A program made the translations under genes and the position numbers. Shown here piece after piece: positions 41,128 to 50,084 of a stretch of DNA of 64,000 nt (its first letter is position 1; each line of letters opens with the position of its first letter). The stretch lies in NCBI RefSeq assembly GCF_001618005.1, contig NZ_LQXA01000035.1, forward strand, positions 62,001-126,000. The letters run 5' to 3'. A model generated the notes under the pieces. The model made no database searches. It was not told where the DNA came from and saw only the letters and a program-made list of their open reading frames with translations. This DNA comes from Clavibacter tessellarius. Lineage in GTDB: Bacteria; Actinomycetota; Actinomycetes; Actinomycetales; Microbacteriaceae.

Positions 41128-41919
41128 TCAGCCGTCCGCGTCGACGCGCGTCCACGGCGAGGCGTCCGGCCGCTTGGCCGTGCGCCCGTCGCCGGAGGAC
41201 TGGTGGCGGAGCCGCCGCAGCACCCACGGCACGAAGTAGGACCGCGCCCAGTCGATGTCGCCCGCGCGCGCCTGCCGCCACGTGCGCGCCGGGAGCGGCT
41301 CGGGCTTCCGGGGCTCGAGGTCGTTCTCCACGGCGAGCGCGGCGAGCACCATGCGCGCCACCGTGTGGTGGCCGAGCGGCGCGAGGTGCAGCCGGTCGAC
41401 GTCCCACATGCGCGGGTCCTGGATCTCGGTGAGCGACCACTGGTCGGCGACGATGCAGTCGTGCCGGGCGGCGATCGCGCGGATGTCCTCGTTGTAGATC
41501 GCGACCTTGCCGCGGAGGCGCCCGAACACGGGGGAGAACTTGACGTCGGTGCCCGTGAAGAGCACCACGGTCGCGCCCTCGGAGGAGAGGCGGGCGACCA
41601 TGCCGTCGAGGCGGTCCGCGAGCCGGTCCGGATCCGCTCCCGGCCGGAGGATGTCGTTGCCGCCCGCGGAGAGGGACACGAGGTCGGGGTGCAGGGCCAG
41701 GGCCGGCTCGACCTGCTCGTCGGCGATCTGCGCGAGGAGCCGTCCGCGGATGGCGAGGTTCGCGTAGGAGAAGCCCTCGACCTGATCCGCGAGCACCTCG
41801 GCCACGCGGTCCGCCCAGCCCCGGTGCCCGCCCGGGCTGCCCGGCTCGGGATCGCCGATGCCCTCCGTGAAGGAGTCGCCGAGGGCGACGTAGCGGCGCC
41901 AGGGGTGGGGCTCGGTCAT
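41128..41919 (-). CDS. SGNH/GDSL-type hydrolase
   Basis: An esterase-like cytosolic hydrolase of 263 residues. The nucleophile Ser16 lies in GDSFTEG, Gly/Asn of the oxyanion hole in SAGGNDIL, and the Asp-His pair in VDRLHLAPLGH. No signal peptide or lipobox. Substrate unknown. It is convergent with the carboxypeptidase and divergent from the VOC dioxygenase. Confidence 0.86.
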   Translation of the reverse strand: MTEPHPWRRYVALGDSFTEGIGDPEPGSPGGHRGWADRVAEVLADQVEGFSYANLAIRGRLLAQIADEQVEPALALHPDLVSLSAGGNDILRPGADPDRLADRLDGMVARLSSEGATVVLFTGTDVKFSPVFGRLRGKVAIYNEDIRAIAARHDCIVADQWSLTEIQDPRMWDVDRLHLAPLGHHTVARMVLAALAVENDLEPRKPEPLPARTWRQARAGDIDWARSYFVPWVLRRLRHQSSGDGRTAKRPDASPWTRVDADG

Positions 41920-42009
41920 GCGGTTCCTTCCGGGTGGGGCGCCTCCCATCATAGGAACGGCCTCCCGCCGGGGGTCGCGTCCGCGGCGCGGGAATGACCG
42001 CGGCGACGA

Positions 42010-42031
42010 GTTGGTTGAGCCCTCAAGCAAC
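42010..42031 (+). promoter_or_regulatory. Operator-like palindrome before the VOC protein
   Basis: A 22-bp near-perfect palindrome (20 of 22 positions symmetric) with core TTGAGCCCTCAA, ending 29 bases before the ATG at 42061. TTGA-n-TCAA half-sites are typical of MarR-family repressors that control ring-cleavage dioxygenase-like genes. The regulator gene is not in this window. Confidence 0.55.
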
Positions 42032-42060
42032 TGTTCCACACCGAGCGAACCCGAGGACCC

Positions 42061-42912
42061 ATGCCCGACCTGCTCTCCGCCGACACGACCATGGGGCCCG
42101 TGACCCTCCTGGTCCGCGACCTCGACGCCATGACCGCCTACTACCGCGACGCCGTCGGCCTCGACCTCGTCGCCGAGGGCCGGGGGTCCGTGATGCTCGG
42201 CCGGGGGAGCGCCCCCGCCGTGATCCTGGAGACCGGGCACGGCCTCGACCTGCCGAGCCCCGGGGACGCCGGCCTCTTCCACACGGCCGTGCTCTTCGAC
42301 ACCCCCGCGGCCCTGGCGCGCTCGGTCGCCTCCGTGGCCCGCCGAGCACCGGGCACGTACGCGGGCAGCGCCGACCACCTGGTGAGCCGGGCCTTCTACT
42401 TCACCGACCCCGAGGGCAATGGCGTCGAGCTCTACACCGACCGCCCGCGGGACGAGTGGACGTGGGAGGACGGGCACCTCGTCATGGGCACGCTGCACCT
42501 CGACCCGAACGCCTACCTGCAGCAGGAGCTCGCGCCCGTCGCGTCGGCCGCCGACGACGCGGCCGGCATCGGGCACGTGCACCTGCAGGTCGGCGACACC
42601 GGGACGGCGCACGCGTTCTACGTCGACGCGCTCGGCTTCGAGCTGGTCGCCGGGGCGCACGGCTCCGCGATCTTCGTCTCGGCCGGCGGGTACCACCACC
42701 ACATGGCCATGAACACCTGGAACAGCCGGGGCGCGGGTCGGCGTCCGGCGACGCTCGGGCTCGGCACCGTCCGCATCGAGGTGCCCACGCGCGACGAGGT
42801 CGAGGCCGTCGACGCGCGGCTCCGCCACGCGGGCGTGGCCACGCGGGACGACGGGCGCGCGCTCGCGTTCGAGGACCCGTGGGGCAACGCGCTGGTCCTG
42901 TCGGCCGGCTGA
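42061..42912 (+). CDS. VOC-family protein, catechol-2,3-dioxygenase-like
   Basis: Tandem-VOC protein of 283 residues, similar in layout to CatE/MhqA-type extradiol dioxygenases that open catechols or thiol adducts of quinones. Two VOC modules are visible, starting at GPVTLLVRDLDAMTAYYRDAVG (about 11-32) and GHVHLQVGDTGTAHAFYVDALG (about 165-186). Candidate metal ligands are the His of GHVHLQ, and YHHHMAMNTWNS in the second module. ATG 42061 follows CGAGGACCC. A MarR-like palindrome lies upstream. Thiol or quinone stress response is an inference. Confidence 0.82.
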   Translation: MPDLLSADTTMGPVTLLVRDLDAMTAYYRDAVGLDLVAEGRGSVMLGRGSAPAVILETGHGLDLPSPGDAGLFHTAVLFDTPAALARSVASVARRAPGTYAGSADHLVSRAFYFTDPEGNGVELYTDRPRDEWTWEDGHLVMGTLHLDPNAYLQQELAPVASAADDAAGIGHVHLQVGDTGTAHAFYVDALGFELVAGAHGSAIFVSAGGYHHHMAMNTWNSRGAGRRPATLGLGTVRIEVPTRDEVEAVDARLRHAGVATRDDGRALAFEDPWGNALVLSAG

Positions 42913-42964
42913 GCGGCGGGATCCGGGCCCCCGGGCTCCCGTCCGCGCGGGGGAGGATGGGCGC

Positions 42965-44146
42965 ATGACGCCGGCCGACCCGCTCGATCCGCACGCGCTC
43001 CTCGACGACGCCCTGCTCGAGCGGATCCGCTCCCGGGCCGCCGGCTACGACGAGCGCGCCGCCTTCTTCACGGAGGACCTGGCGGAGCTGCGGGAGGCGG
43101 GGTACCTGCGCCTCCTCGTGCCGCGCGACCTCGGCGGATCCGGCGCCTCGCTCGCGGACGCCGTGCGCTGCCAGTCGCTCCTCGCGGAGGCCGCTCCCGC
43201 GACGGCCCTCGGTGTCGGCATGCACCTCGTCTGGACGGCCGTCGCGCGGATCCTCGCCGACCGCGGCGACGACTCCCTCCGCGGCGTGCTCGAGGACGCC
43301 GCCCGCGGCGAGGTGCTCGCCTTCGCCATCAGCGAGCCCGGCAACGACGCCGGCCTCGGCGACGCCCGCACGCGCGCCGTGCCCGACGGCACGGGCGGCT
43401 ACAACTTCACGGGCACGAAGGCGTCCGCGAGCATGTCTCCCGCGTGGACCCGGCTCGGGCTCTTCGGCCGGGACGACCTCGATCCCGAGCGGCCGCTCCT
43501 CGTGCACGCGTTCGTGCGCCGCGACGCGCCCGGCCTCGAGATCGTCCAGGACTGGGACACCCTCGGCATGCGCGCGACGCGCAGCGACAGCGTCGAGCTG
43601 CGCGACGTGCACGCGCCCGCCGCCGACGTCGTCCGCCGCCGCGAGCCGGGACGCCGCGACGACCCCTTCGCGCTCGCGGTCCTCCAGGCCTTCGAGCTGC
43701 TGATCGCGTCCGTGTACGCGGGGCTCGGCCGGCGCGCGCTCGACCTCGCGGTCGCGTCCGCACGGAGCAGGACCTCCCACGCCGCGGGCGGGGCGTCGCT
43801 CGCCGTCGACCCCGCCGTGCGCGCGCTCGTCGCCGAGGCGGCCCTCCAGCAGGACGCCCTGGCCCCGCAGCTGCGGGCGCTCGCCGAGGACGTGGACCGC
43901 GGCGTCGACCACGGCGACCGGTGGCCGTCGCTCCTCGTGGGCGCCAAGGCCCGCGCCACGCGCACCGCGGCGGACGTCGTGCGCGCGGCCGTCGGCGTCG
44001 TCGGCGGATCGGCGTTCCGCACAGGCGACGAGCTCGGCCGCCTGCACCGCGACGCGCTGGCCGGCGGCTTCCACCCGCCGAGCGACCGGCAGGCCGCCGA
44101 GACGCTCGCGACGGCGCTCCTCGGGCCCGCCGCGCGCCCGGTCTGA
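42965..44146 (+). CDS. Acyl-CoA dehydrogenase family protein
   Basis: Flavoprotein of the acyl-CoA dehydrogenase superfamily, 393 residues. N-terminal helical domain to about residue 115, central FAD-binding beta domain with FAISEPGNDAGLGDA and NFTGTKASASMSPAW, then the C-terminal helical domain. The usual catalytic Glu context is not obvious and the C-terminus GFHPPSDRQAAETLATALLG resembles the SfnB/DszC-like group. So it may be a flavin monooxygenase or an unusual dehydrogenase. ATG 42965 follows GGGGGAGGA. Confidence 0.8.
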   Translation: MTPADPLDPHALLDDALLERIRSRAAGYDERAAFFTEDLAELREAGYLRLLVPRDLGGSGASLADAVRCQSLLAEAAPATALGVGMHLVWTAVARILADRGDDSLRGVLEDAARGEVLAFAISEPGNDAGLGDARTRAVPDGTGGYNFTGTKASASMSPAWTRLGLFGRDDLDPERPLLVHAFVRRDAPGLEIVQDWDTLGMRATRSDSVELRDVHAPAADVVRRREPGRRDDPFALAVLQAFELLIASVYAGLGRRALDLAVASARSRTSHAAGGASLAVDPAVRALVAEAALQQDALAPQLRALAEDVDRGVDHGDRWPSLLVGAKARATRTAADVVRAAVGVVGGSAFRTGDELGRLHRDALAGGFHPPSDRQAAETLATALLGPAARPV

Positions 44147-44331
44147 GCGCCCACCGGGCAGCCGCTCGACGTGCGCCGAGGGGCGGGGGAGGCGACGCGC
44201 CCGGCTGTCGGCCGGGCGCCGGATCCGCCGGACGGCGAGCGTCGGGACGCGTCGCCGACGGCCGTGCGGATCCGCTCCCGCCGTCCTGCCCGACGGGGGC
44301 GCGAGCCGTCGGGTCGATCGCCTCGGGCGGG

Positions 44332-44337
44332 TATCGT
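44332..44337 (+). promoter_or_regulatory. -10 box of the helicase gene, leaderless type
   Basis: TATCGT ends 8 bases before the GTG at 44346, leaving almost no leader. Confidence 0.4.
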
Positions 44338-44345
44338 GAGGTCGA

Positions 44346-46154
44346 GTGAGCACCCTGCCGTCCCCTCCTCCGCACGTCGGATCCGCCGCGGCCGAGCACC
44401 TCTCGCCGGCCTTCCCGGAGCGGGCCGCCTGGGGCACCGTCAGCAAGCTGCGCGCGTGGCAGGAGGAGGCCCTCACCGCCTACTTCGAGAACGAGCCGCG
44501 CGACTTCCTCGCCAACGCGACGCCGGGCGCCGGCAAGACCACGTTCGCGCTCCGCCTCGCCTCCGAGCTGCTGCACCGCAAGACGATCGACCGGATCACC
44601 GTCGTCGCCCCCACCGAGCACCTCAAGAAGCAGTGGGCCGACGCCGCCGCCCGCGCAGGCGTCCGCCTCGACCCGATGTACAGCAACTCCTCCGGCGCCC
44701 TCGGCCGGCACTACCACGGGGCCGCCGTCACGTACGCGCAGGTCGCCGCCAACCCGTACCTGCACAAGACCATGACCGAGTCGAGCCGCACGCTCGTGAT
44801 CCTCGACGAGGTCCACCACGGCGGCGACGCGCTCAGCTGGGGCGACGCGATCCGCGAGGCCTTCGAGCGCGCGACCCGCCGCCTCTCGCTCACGGGGACG
44901 CCCTTCCGCTCCGACACGGCGCCCATCCCGTTCGTCAGCTACCTGCGCGACCACCGCGGCGTCCGCCTCTCGCAGACCGACTACGACTACGGCTACGGGC
45001 GTGCGCTCGCCGACGGCGTCGTCCGGCCCGTCATCTTCCTCGCGTACGCGGGCAGCATGCGCTGGCGGAACAAGATGGGCGACGAGATGGAGGCGCAGCT
45101 CGCCGAGGGCAACACCAAGGACATCACCTCCCAGGCGTGGCGCACGGCCCTCGCACCGGACGGCGAGTGGATCCCGCAGGTGCTCGCGGCCGCCGACCGC
45201 CGCCTCACCGAGGTGCGGCAGTCGATCCCCGACGCGGGCGGCCTCGTCATCGCGACCGACCACACCACCGCGCGCGCCTATGCCGCGATCCTGCAGCGGA
45301 TCAGCGGACAGCCCGTGACCCTCGTCCTCTCCGACGACGTCGAGGCGAGCGCCAACATCGACCGGTTCTCCGCGGGCACCTCCCGGTGGATGGTCGCGGT
45401 GCGCATGGTGTCCGAGGGCGTCGACGTGCCGCGGCTCGCCGTCGGCGTGTACGCCACCAGCGCGTCCACCCCGCTGTTCTTCGCGCAGGCCATCGGCCGC
45501 TTCGTGCGCGCCCGACGCCGGGGCGAGACGGCGTCGATCTTCCTGCCCAGCGTCCCCAACCTCCTCGTGCTCGCCAACGAGCTCGAGCGCCAGCGCGACC
45601 ACGCCCTCGACCGCGACTCCTCGAAGGAGGGCGACCTCTACAACCCCGAGGACGCCATGATGGGCGAGGCCAACCGCAGCGAGAAGGGGTCCGACTCGCT
45701 CCTCAGCGAGTTCTCCTTCGAGGCGATGGGGTCCGAGGCCACCTTCGACAAGGTCCTCTTCGACGGCGCCGAGTTCGGGCAGATGGCCGACGTCGGCAGC
45801 CTCGAGGAGGAGGAGTTCATCGGCCTCCCCGGGATCCTCGAACCCGAGCAGGTGCGCGAGCTCCTCGCCCAGCGGCAGCACCGGCAGTCGAAGCACGCCA
45901 GCGAGCGCGAGCGCAAGCAGGCCGAGAGCGGCGCGCCCAAGGACCCGGACGACATCCCGCTGTACCGCACGCTCAAGGAGCAGCGGCAGCTCCTCAACAG
46001 CCTCGTCGGGATGCGCGCCAAGCTCCACGGCGAACCGCACGGGCTCGTGCACGCCGAGCTCCGCCGCGTGTGCGGCGGGCCGGCCGTCGGCCAGTGCAGC
46101 GTGACGCAGCTGCAGCAGCGCATCGACCAGCTCCGCCGGTGGATGCGCAGCTGA
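44346..46154 (+). CDS. DEAD/DEAH-box superfamily 2 helicase
   Basis: A 602-residue SF2 helicase. Motif I ATPGAGKTT (residues 58-66), motif II DEVHH, motif III TGTPFRSD and motif VI QAIGRFVRARR are complete. The Q-motif-like LRAWQEEAL is upstream at about 35-43. The last 230 residues after the helicase core are charged, with Glu/Lys/Arg-rich segments and no recognisable domain. The GTG start follows TATCGT closely. The final eight codons and the stop form the first 27 bases of a 47-bp tandem repeat. Substrate (DNA or RNA) unknown. Confidence 0.86.
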   Translation: MSTLPSPPPHVGSAAAEHLSPAFPERAAWGTVSKLRAWQEEALTAYFENEPRDFLANATPGAGKTTFALRLASELLHRKTIDRITVVAPTEHLKKQWADAAARAGVRLDPMYSNSSGALGRHYHGAAVTYAQVAANPYLHKTMTESSRTLVILDEVHHGGDALSWGDAIREAFERATRRLSLTGTPFRSDTAPIPFVSYLRDHRGVRLSQTDYDYGYGRALADGVVRPVIFLAYAGSMRWRNKMGDEMEAQLAEGNTKDITSQAWRTALAPDGEWIPQVLAAADRRLTEVRQSIPDAGGLVIATDHTTARAYAAILQRISGQPVTLVLSDDVEASANIDRFSAGTSRWMVAVRMVSEGVDVPRLAVGVYATSASTPLFFAQAIGRFVRARRRGETASIFLPSVPNLLVLANELERQRDHALDRDSSKEGDLYNPEDAMMGEANRSEKGSDSLLSEFSFEAMGSEATFDKVLFDGAEFGQMADVGSLEEEEFIGLPGILEPEQVRELLAQRQHRQSKHASERERKQAESGAPKDPDDIPLYRTLKEQRQLLNSLVGMRAKLHGEPHGLVHAELRRVCGGPAVGQCSVTQLQQRIDQLRRWMRS

Positions 46155-46327
46155 CGCGCCCGATCCGTCGGGGGCAGCTCCGCCGGTGGATGCGCAGCTG
46201 ACGCGCCCGATCCGTCGGGGGCAGCTCCGCCGGTGGATGCGCAGCTGACGCGCCCGATCGGTCGGGGGCAGCTCCGCGGGTGGATGCGCAGCTGACGCGC
46301 CCGATCGGTCGGGGGCAGCTCCGCCGG
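46128..46327. repeat. 47-bp tandem array at the helicase 3' end
   Basis: Four full 47-base units start at 46128, 46175, 46222 and 46269, with a 12-base partial fifth unit at 46316. Each unit begins with CAGCTCCGCCGG. The first unit holds the last eight codons and stop of the helicase plus 20 bases downstream. Units 1 and 2 are identical. Units 3 and 4 share one C-to-G change and unit 4 has one more. The array ends 9 bases before the stop of the facing transporter gene, so no protein is altered by its length. Confidence 0.95.
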
Positions 46328-46335
46328 ACGCGCGG

Positions 46336-47343
46336 CTAGGGCTCCGTCACGAAGCCGTGGTCGACCATGAAGCGGTACGCGACGTCCGCGGGCTCCTCGC
46401 CCTGGTCGTCCACCTCGAGGTTCATCTCGCGGAGCGCGTCGTCGGTGATCTCGGGGGAGATCCGGTCGAACACGTCCTGCAGGCCCGGGTACTCCGCGAG
46501 CGTCGCGCTGTCGAGGACGGGCGCCACGTTGTACGCGGGGAAGAAGCCGAGGTCGTCCTGCAGGATGCGCAGGCCGAGCTTGTCGATGCGCCCGTCCGTC
46601 GTGTACACCTCGCCGAACTGGCACGTGCCCCGGTCCGCCGCCGTGTACACCGCGCCGGTGTCGAAGATCGAGACGTTGCCGTCCGGGACGCCGTCCGCGG
46701 ATCCGCGCGGGATGCCGTACGCATCCAGGAGCGGCGAGAGGCCGTCGCTGCGGGAGTTGAACTCCGCCTCCACGCAGAACGTCCGCTTGTCGACGGGCAG
46801 GTCCCGGATCTGCGACAGCTTCGTGATCCCGAGGCGTTCCGCCTCCTCGTCGCGCATGGCGAGCGCGTAGGTGTTGTTGAGCGGCGCGGGCGTCAGCCAG
46901 GTGAGGCCGTTCGCGGCGTCGGCGTCACGCACGGCCTCGTACTGGGCGCGCTGGTCGGCGATGCCGGACTTCTGGCCGAGGTAGCTGAGCCACGCCGTGC
47001 CCGTGTACTCCCACGTCATGTCGGCGCCGTGGCTCGTCATGAGCTCGCGCGCCGGCACGCTCCCCGGGACGTTCGTCTCGTCCGTCACCCGGAAGCCCGC
47101 GGCCCGCGCGGCGATGACCGCGATCTTGCCGAGGATGAGCTGCTCGGTGAAGTTCTTGGACGTGACGGTGAGCGAGGCGCCCGGCGGCAGGTCGAGCGGG
47201 CGGATGGAGCCGGGCGCCGCATCCGGCGCGTAGGCGGTGGCGGGCTGCAGGCCGCACCCCGTCAGGGTCGCGAGCGCGGCGACGACGAGCGCGGGGGCGG
47301 CAAGCGCCCGGCGACCGCGGGCGGAGCGGGGGAGGAGCGGCAC
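46336..47343 (-). CDS. Osmoprotectant ABC transporter substrate-binding lipoprotein
   Basis: Glycine-betaine/carnitine/choline-type binding protein (OpuCC/ProX family), 335 residues. The signal peptide ends in a lipobox, TLTGC, at about residue 30. The binding domain begins VTSKNFTEQLILGKI, with the ligand-contact regions DMTWEYTGTAWLSYLG and NTYALAMRDEEAERLG. It is the last of four genes of the importer operon, 2 bases after the permease. The GTG start follows a poor ribosome-binding site. Confidence 0.9.
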   Translation of the reverse strand: MPLLPRSARGRRALAAPALVVAALATLTGCGLQPATAYAPDAAPGSIRPLDLPPGASLTVTSKNFTEQLILGKIAVIAARAAGFRVTDETNVPGSVPARELMTSHGADMTWEYTGTAWLSYLGQKSGIADQRAQYEAVRDADAANGLTWLTPAPLNNTYALAMRDEEAERLGITKLSQIRDLPVDKRTFCVEAEFNSRSDGLSPLLDAYGIPRGSADGVPDGNVSIFDTGAVYTAADRGTCQFGEVYTTDGRIDKLGLRILQDDLGFFPAYNVAPVLDSATLAEYPGLQDVFDRISPEITDDALREMNLEVDDQGEEPADVAYRFMVDHGFVTEP

Positions 47344-47345
47344 GG

Positions 47346-48110
47346 TCAGAGTCCCTTCGGGCGGGCGACGTGCTCGACGATGCGGCCGAGCCAGTCGATG
47401 GCGAGCGCGAGGAGCGCGATGAGGAGGGCCCCGGAGACGAGGACGGGATACAGATAGAGGCTCACGCCCGTGATGATGAGGACGCCGAGGCCCCCGCCGT
47501 TCACGAACGCCGCGAGGGCCGCGGTGCCGACGAGGAGGATGAGCGCCGTGCGGATCCCGGCGAGCATCACGGGCACGGCCAGCGGCAGCTCGATGCGGAA
47601 CAGCACGGCGACGCGGCTCATGCCCATCCCGCGACCGGCCTCGACGAGCCGCGCGTCGACGCCCCGGATGCCGAGCATGGTGTTCCGGAGCACCGGCAGC
47701 GCCGCGTAGAGCACGAGGGCGATGAGGCTCGCCGTGAAGCCGTCGGGCACGGCCATGGCGAGGAGCACCACGAGCCCGATCGCCGGTGCCGCCTGCCCGA
47801 GGTTCGCGACCGCGAGCACGGGCGCGGAGAACCGCCGGAAACGGGGACGGGTGAGGAGGACGCCGAGCGGGATGGCGATCACGAGCACGATCGCGGCCGC
47901 GGTGAACGTCAGGACGAGGTGCTCGAGGGTCGCCTTCCCCAGCGCGGCGGGGGCGAGGGTCGTGCGCTCCACCGCGGTGAGCGGTGCCGTCAGCAGCCAC
48001 GCGACGTAGACGGCGAGGACCGCGGCGATGGCGACGGGCTGCGCGATGAGCCCGCGCCAGGTGCGCGCGCCGCCCGCGGTGCCGGTGCTCGCGTCGAGGG
48101 CGATGCTCAT
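47346..48110 (-). CDS. Osmoprotectant ABC transporter permease (OpuCB/CD type)
   Basis: Membrane subunit of 254 residues with about six hydrophobic helices. The cytoplasmic EAA-like loop RLVEAGRGMGMSRVAVLFRIELPLAVPVMLAGIRTALI contacts the ATPase. The ATG at 48110 overlaps the ATPase stop by four bases (ATGA). Confidence 0.9.
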   Translation of the reverse strand: MSIALDASTGTAGGARTWRGLIAQPVAIAAVLAVYVAWLLTAPLTAVERTTLAPAALGKATLEHLVLTFTAAAIVLVIAIPLGVLLTRPRFRRFSAPVLAVANLGQAAPAIGLVVLLAMAVPDGFTASLIALVLYAALPVLRNTMLGIRGVDARLVEAGRGMGMSRVAVLFRIELPLAVPVMLAGIRTALILLVGTAALAAFVNGGGLGVLIITGVSLYLYPVLVSGALLIALLALAIDWLGRIVEHVARPKGL

Positions 48111-49393
48111 GCGTCGCGTCCGTCCGCGGCGTCGGACGCGGCGTCGTCGGGCCGGCCCGCGCGCTCGGCGTCGGCGCCGACCGTGCCGATGGTGCCGGTG
48201 TTCGTGCCGACGGGCGCGTCGTCCTGCACGCCGGCGGCCGACGCCCGGGCGCTCGTGATCGCGTCCATCACGGTCTCGACGTCGATCACGCCGAGGAACG
48301 CGCCGCCGCGTCCGGTGACGAGCGCCGCGCCGGCGCTCGAGACGAGCATCGTGTCGAGCGCGTCGTTCAGGGTCGCGCGGGCGCCGACGACGGGGAGCTG
48401 CGGGTCGGCGTCCGGGCCCACGACGTCGATGCGGCCGAGGGCGCGGCGGGACGGCCAGCGGAGCGGGCGGTCGCGCCCGTTGAGCACGACGGCGTGCTGG
48501 TGGCCGACCTCGTCCATGCGGGCGAGCACGTCGCGCGCGGCGTCGCCGGGCCGGGCGATCACGGCGTCGGCGAGCGGCACCTCGTCCACGCGCCGGAGCG
48601 TCAGCTGCTTGAGGCCGGCGCCCGAGCCGATGAACTCCTCGACGAACGCGTCGGCGGGCTCCGCGAGGATGCGCTCCGGGGTGTCGTACTGGACGATGCG
48701 GGCGCCCTCGGCGAAGACGACGATCCAGTCGCCGAGCTTCACGGCCTCGTCGAAGTCGTGCGTGACGATGACGATCGTCTTCTGCAGCTCGGCCTGGATG
48801 CGCAGGAGCTCGTCCTGCAGCCGCTGGCGGGTGATCGGGTCCACGGCGCCGAACGGCTCGTCCATGAGGAGCACGGGCGGGTCGGCGGCGAGCGCGCGGG
48901 CCACGCCCACGCGCTGCTGCTGCCCGCCGGACAGCTCCTTCGGGTACCGGTCGCGGTACTGGTCGGGGTCGAGCGAGACGAGCTCGAGCAGCTCGTCGAC
49001 GCGGGCGCGGATCCGGGCGGCGTCCCAGCCGAGCATCTTCGGCACCACGGCGATGTTCGCGGCCACGGTCATGTGCGGGAAGAGGCCGCCCGCCTGGATC
49101 ACGTAGCCGATGCGGCGTCGCAGCTCGTCGCCGTCGATGCCCGTGACGTCCTCGTCGCCGAGCACCACGCGGCCCTCGGTGGGCTCGATGAGCCGGTTGA
49201 TCATCTTGAGCGTCGTGGTCTTGCCGCAGCCGGACGGGCCGACGAGCATCACGATCTTCCCCGCGGGGATCTCGAGCGTGATGCCGTCGACGGCCGGCTT
49301 CGCCTGGCCCGGGTAGCGCTTGGTGACGCGGTCGAGCAGGATCGACCGCCCGCTGACGTCGGCGGTCGGGGGAGTGGTGGGGGTCTCAGACAC
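48107..49393 (-). CDS. Osmoprotectant ABC transporter ATP-binding protein with CBS domains
   Basis: OpuA/OpuCA-type ATPase, 428 residues. Walker A GPSGCGKTT is at about residues 53-61, the signature LSGGQQQRVGVARAL and Walker B VLLMDEPFGAVD. After about residue 270 come two CBS-like repeats (ARDVLARMDEVGHQHAVVLN and LNDALDTMLVSSAGAALVTG) that in relatives sense ionic strength or nucleotides. The GTG start overlaps the upstream permease by 8 bases. Confidence 0.92.
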   Translation of the reverse strand: MSETPTTPPTADVSGRSILLDRVTKRYPGQAKPAVDGITLEIPAGKIVMLVGPSGCGKTTTLKMINRLIEPTEGRVVLGDEDVTGIDGDELRRRIGYVIQAGGLFPHMTVAANIAVVPKMLGWDAARIRARVDELLELVSLDPDQYRDRYPKELSGGQQQRVGVARALAADPPVLLMDEPFGAVDPITRQRLQDELLRIQAELQKTIVIVTHDFDEAVKLGDWIVVFAEGARIVQYDTPERILAEPADAFVEEFIGSGAGLKQLTLRRVDEVPLADAVIARPGDAARDVLARMDEVGHQHAVVLNGRDRPLRWPSRRALGRIDVVGPDADPQLPVVGARATLNDALDTMLVSSAGAALVTGRGGAFLGVIDVETVMDAITSARASAAGVQDDAPVGTNTGTIGTVGADAERAGRPDDAASDAADGRDA

Positions 49394-50027
49394 GGATGCC
49401 TCTCGGGGTGGTGAGCCGGCCGAGGCCGACGAGGACGAGGTCGAGCAGGAGGGCGAGCAGGACGACGCCGACGACGCCGGTGAGGACGGACTCGGTCGAG
49501 TTCGCGCCGCCGAGGCGCGAGAGCCCGGAGAAGATGAATCCGCCGAGCCCCGGCCCCAGCACGTACGCGGCGACCGCGGCGATCCCCATGACCATCTGCG
49601 CGGACACGCGGATCCCGCCGAGGATGACGGGCCACGCGAGCGGCAGCTCGACGCGGAGGAGCGTGCGCATCCGTCCCATGCCGATCCCGCGAGCCGACTC
49701 GACCACGGCCGGGTCGATGCCCGCGAGCCCCACCACGGCGTTCCGCAGGATCGGGAGCGTCGCGAAGAAGGTGACGACCGCGACCGCGGGGGCCACGCCG
49801 AAGCCGAGGGGCGCGATGAGCAGCCCCACCAGCGCGAAGGCGGGGATCGTGAGGCCGATGGCGGACACGCTGTTGGCGAGGGACGTGAGCGGGCGGCTGC
49901 GGTACACGGCGGCCGCGATGCCCACGGCGATCAGGGTGGCGAGCGCCAGGCACTGCACCACGAGGCTGAGGTGCTGCCAGGCGGAGAAGGCGATCTGGTC
50001 GGCTCGGGCGGACAGGAAGTCCCACAT
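49386..50027 (-). CDS. Osmoprotectant ABC transporter permease (first gene of operon)
   Basis: Membrane subunit of 213 residues, MetI-like fold, with five to six helices and an EAA loop VVESARGIGMGRMRTLLRVELPLAWPVILGGI. ATG 50027 follows AGAGGAG at good spacing. A TAGGGT -10 box (ACCCTA at 50079-50084) lies 52 bases upstream. With the paralogous second permease it forms the heterodimeric channel. Confidence 0.9.
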   Translation of the reverse strand: MWDFLSARADQIAFSAWQHLSLVVQCLALATLIAVGIAAAVYRSRPLTSLANSVSAIGLTIPAFALVGLLIAPLGFGVAPAVAVVTFFATLPILRNAVVGLAGIDPAVVESARGIGMGRMRTLLRVELPLAWPVILGGIRVSAQMVMGIAAVAAYVLGPGLGGFIFSGLSRLGGANSTESVLTGVVGVVLLALLLDLVLVGLGRLTTPRGIRV

Positions 50028-50078
50028 GTCGGTCTCCTCTGCGTCGGTCGGTCACCGGGAGGGGCGTCGGCGGGGGAC

Positions 50079-50084
50079 ACCCTA
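50079..50084 (-). promoter_or_regulatory. -10 box of the osmoprotectant importer operon
   Basis: Minus-strand TAGGGT, with TTCTCG (50102-50107) 17 bases upstream as a weak -35. The leader is about 45 nt. Confidence 0.4.

Noticed and set aside
41128-42966. 612-codon minus-strand frame suggesting a longer SGNH protein
   Set aside because: The SGNH domain starts at ATG 41919 (YVALGDSFTEG). The upstream portion overlaps the divergent VOC gene and has no domain.
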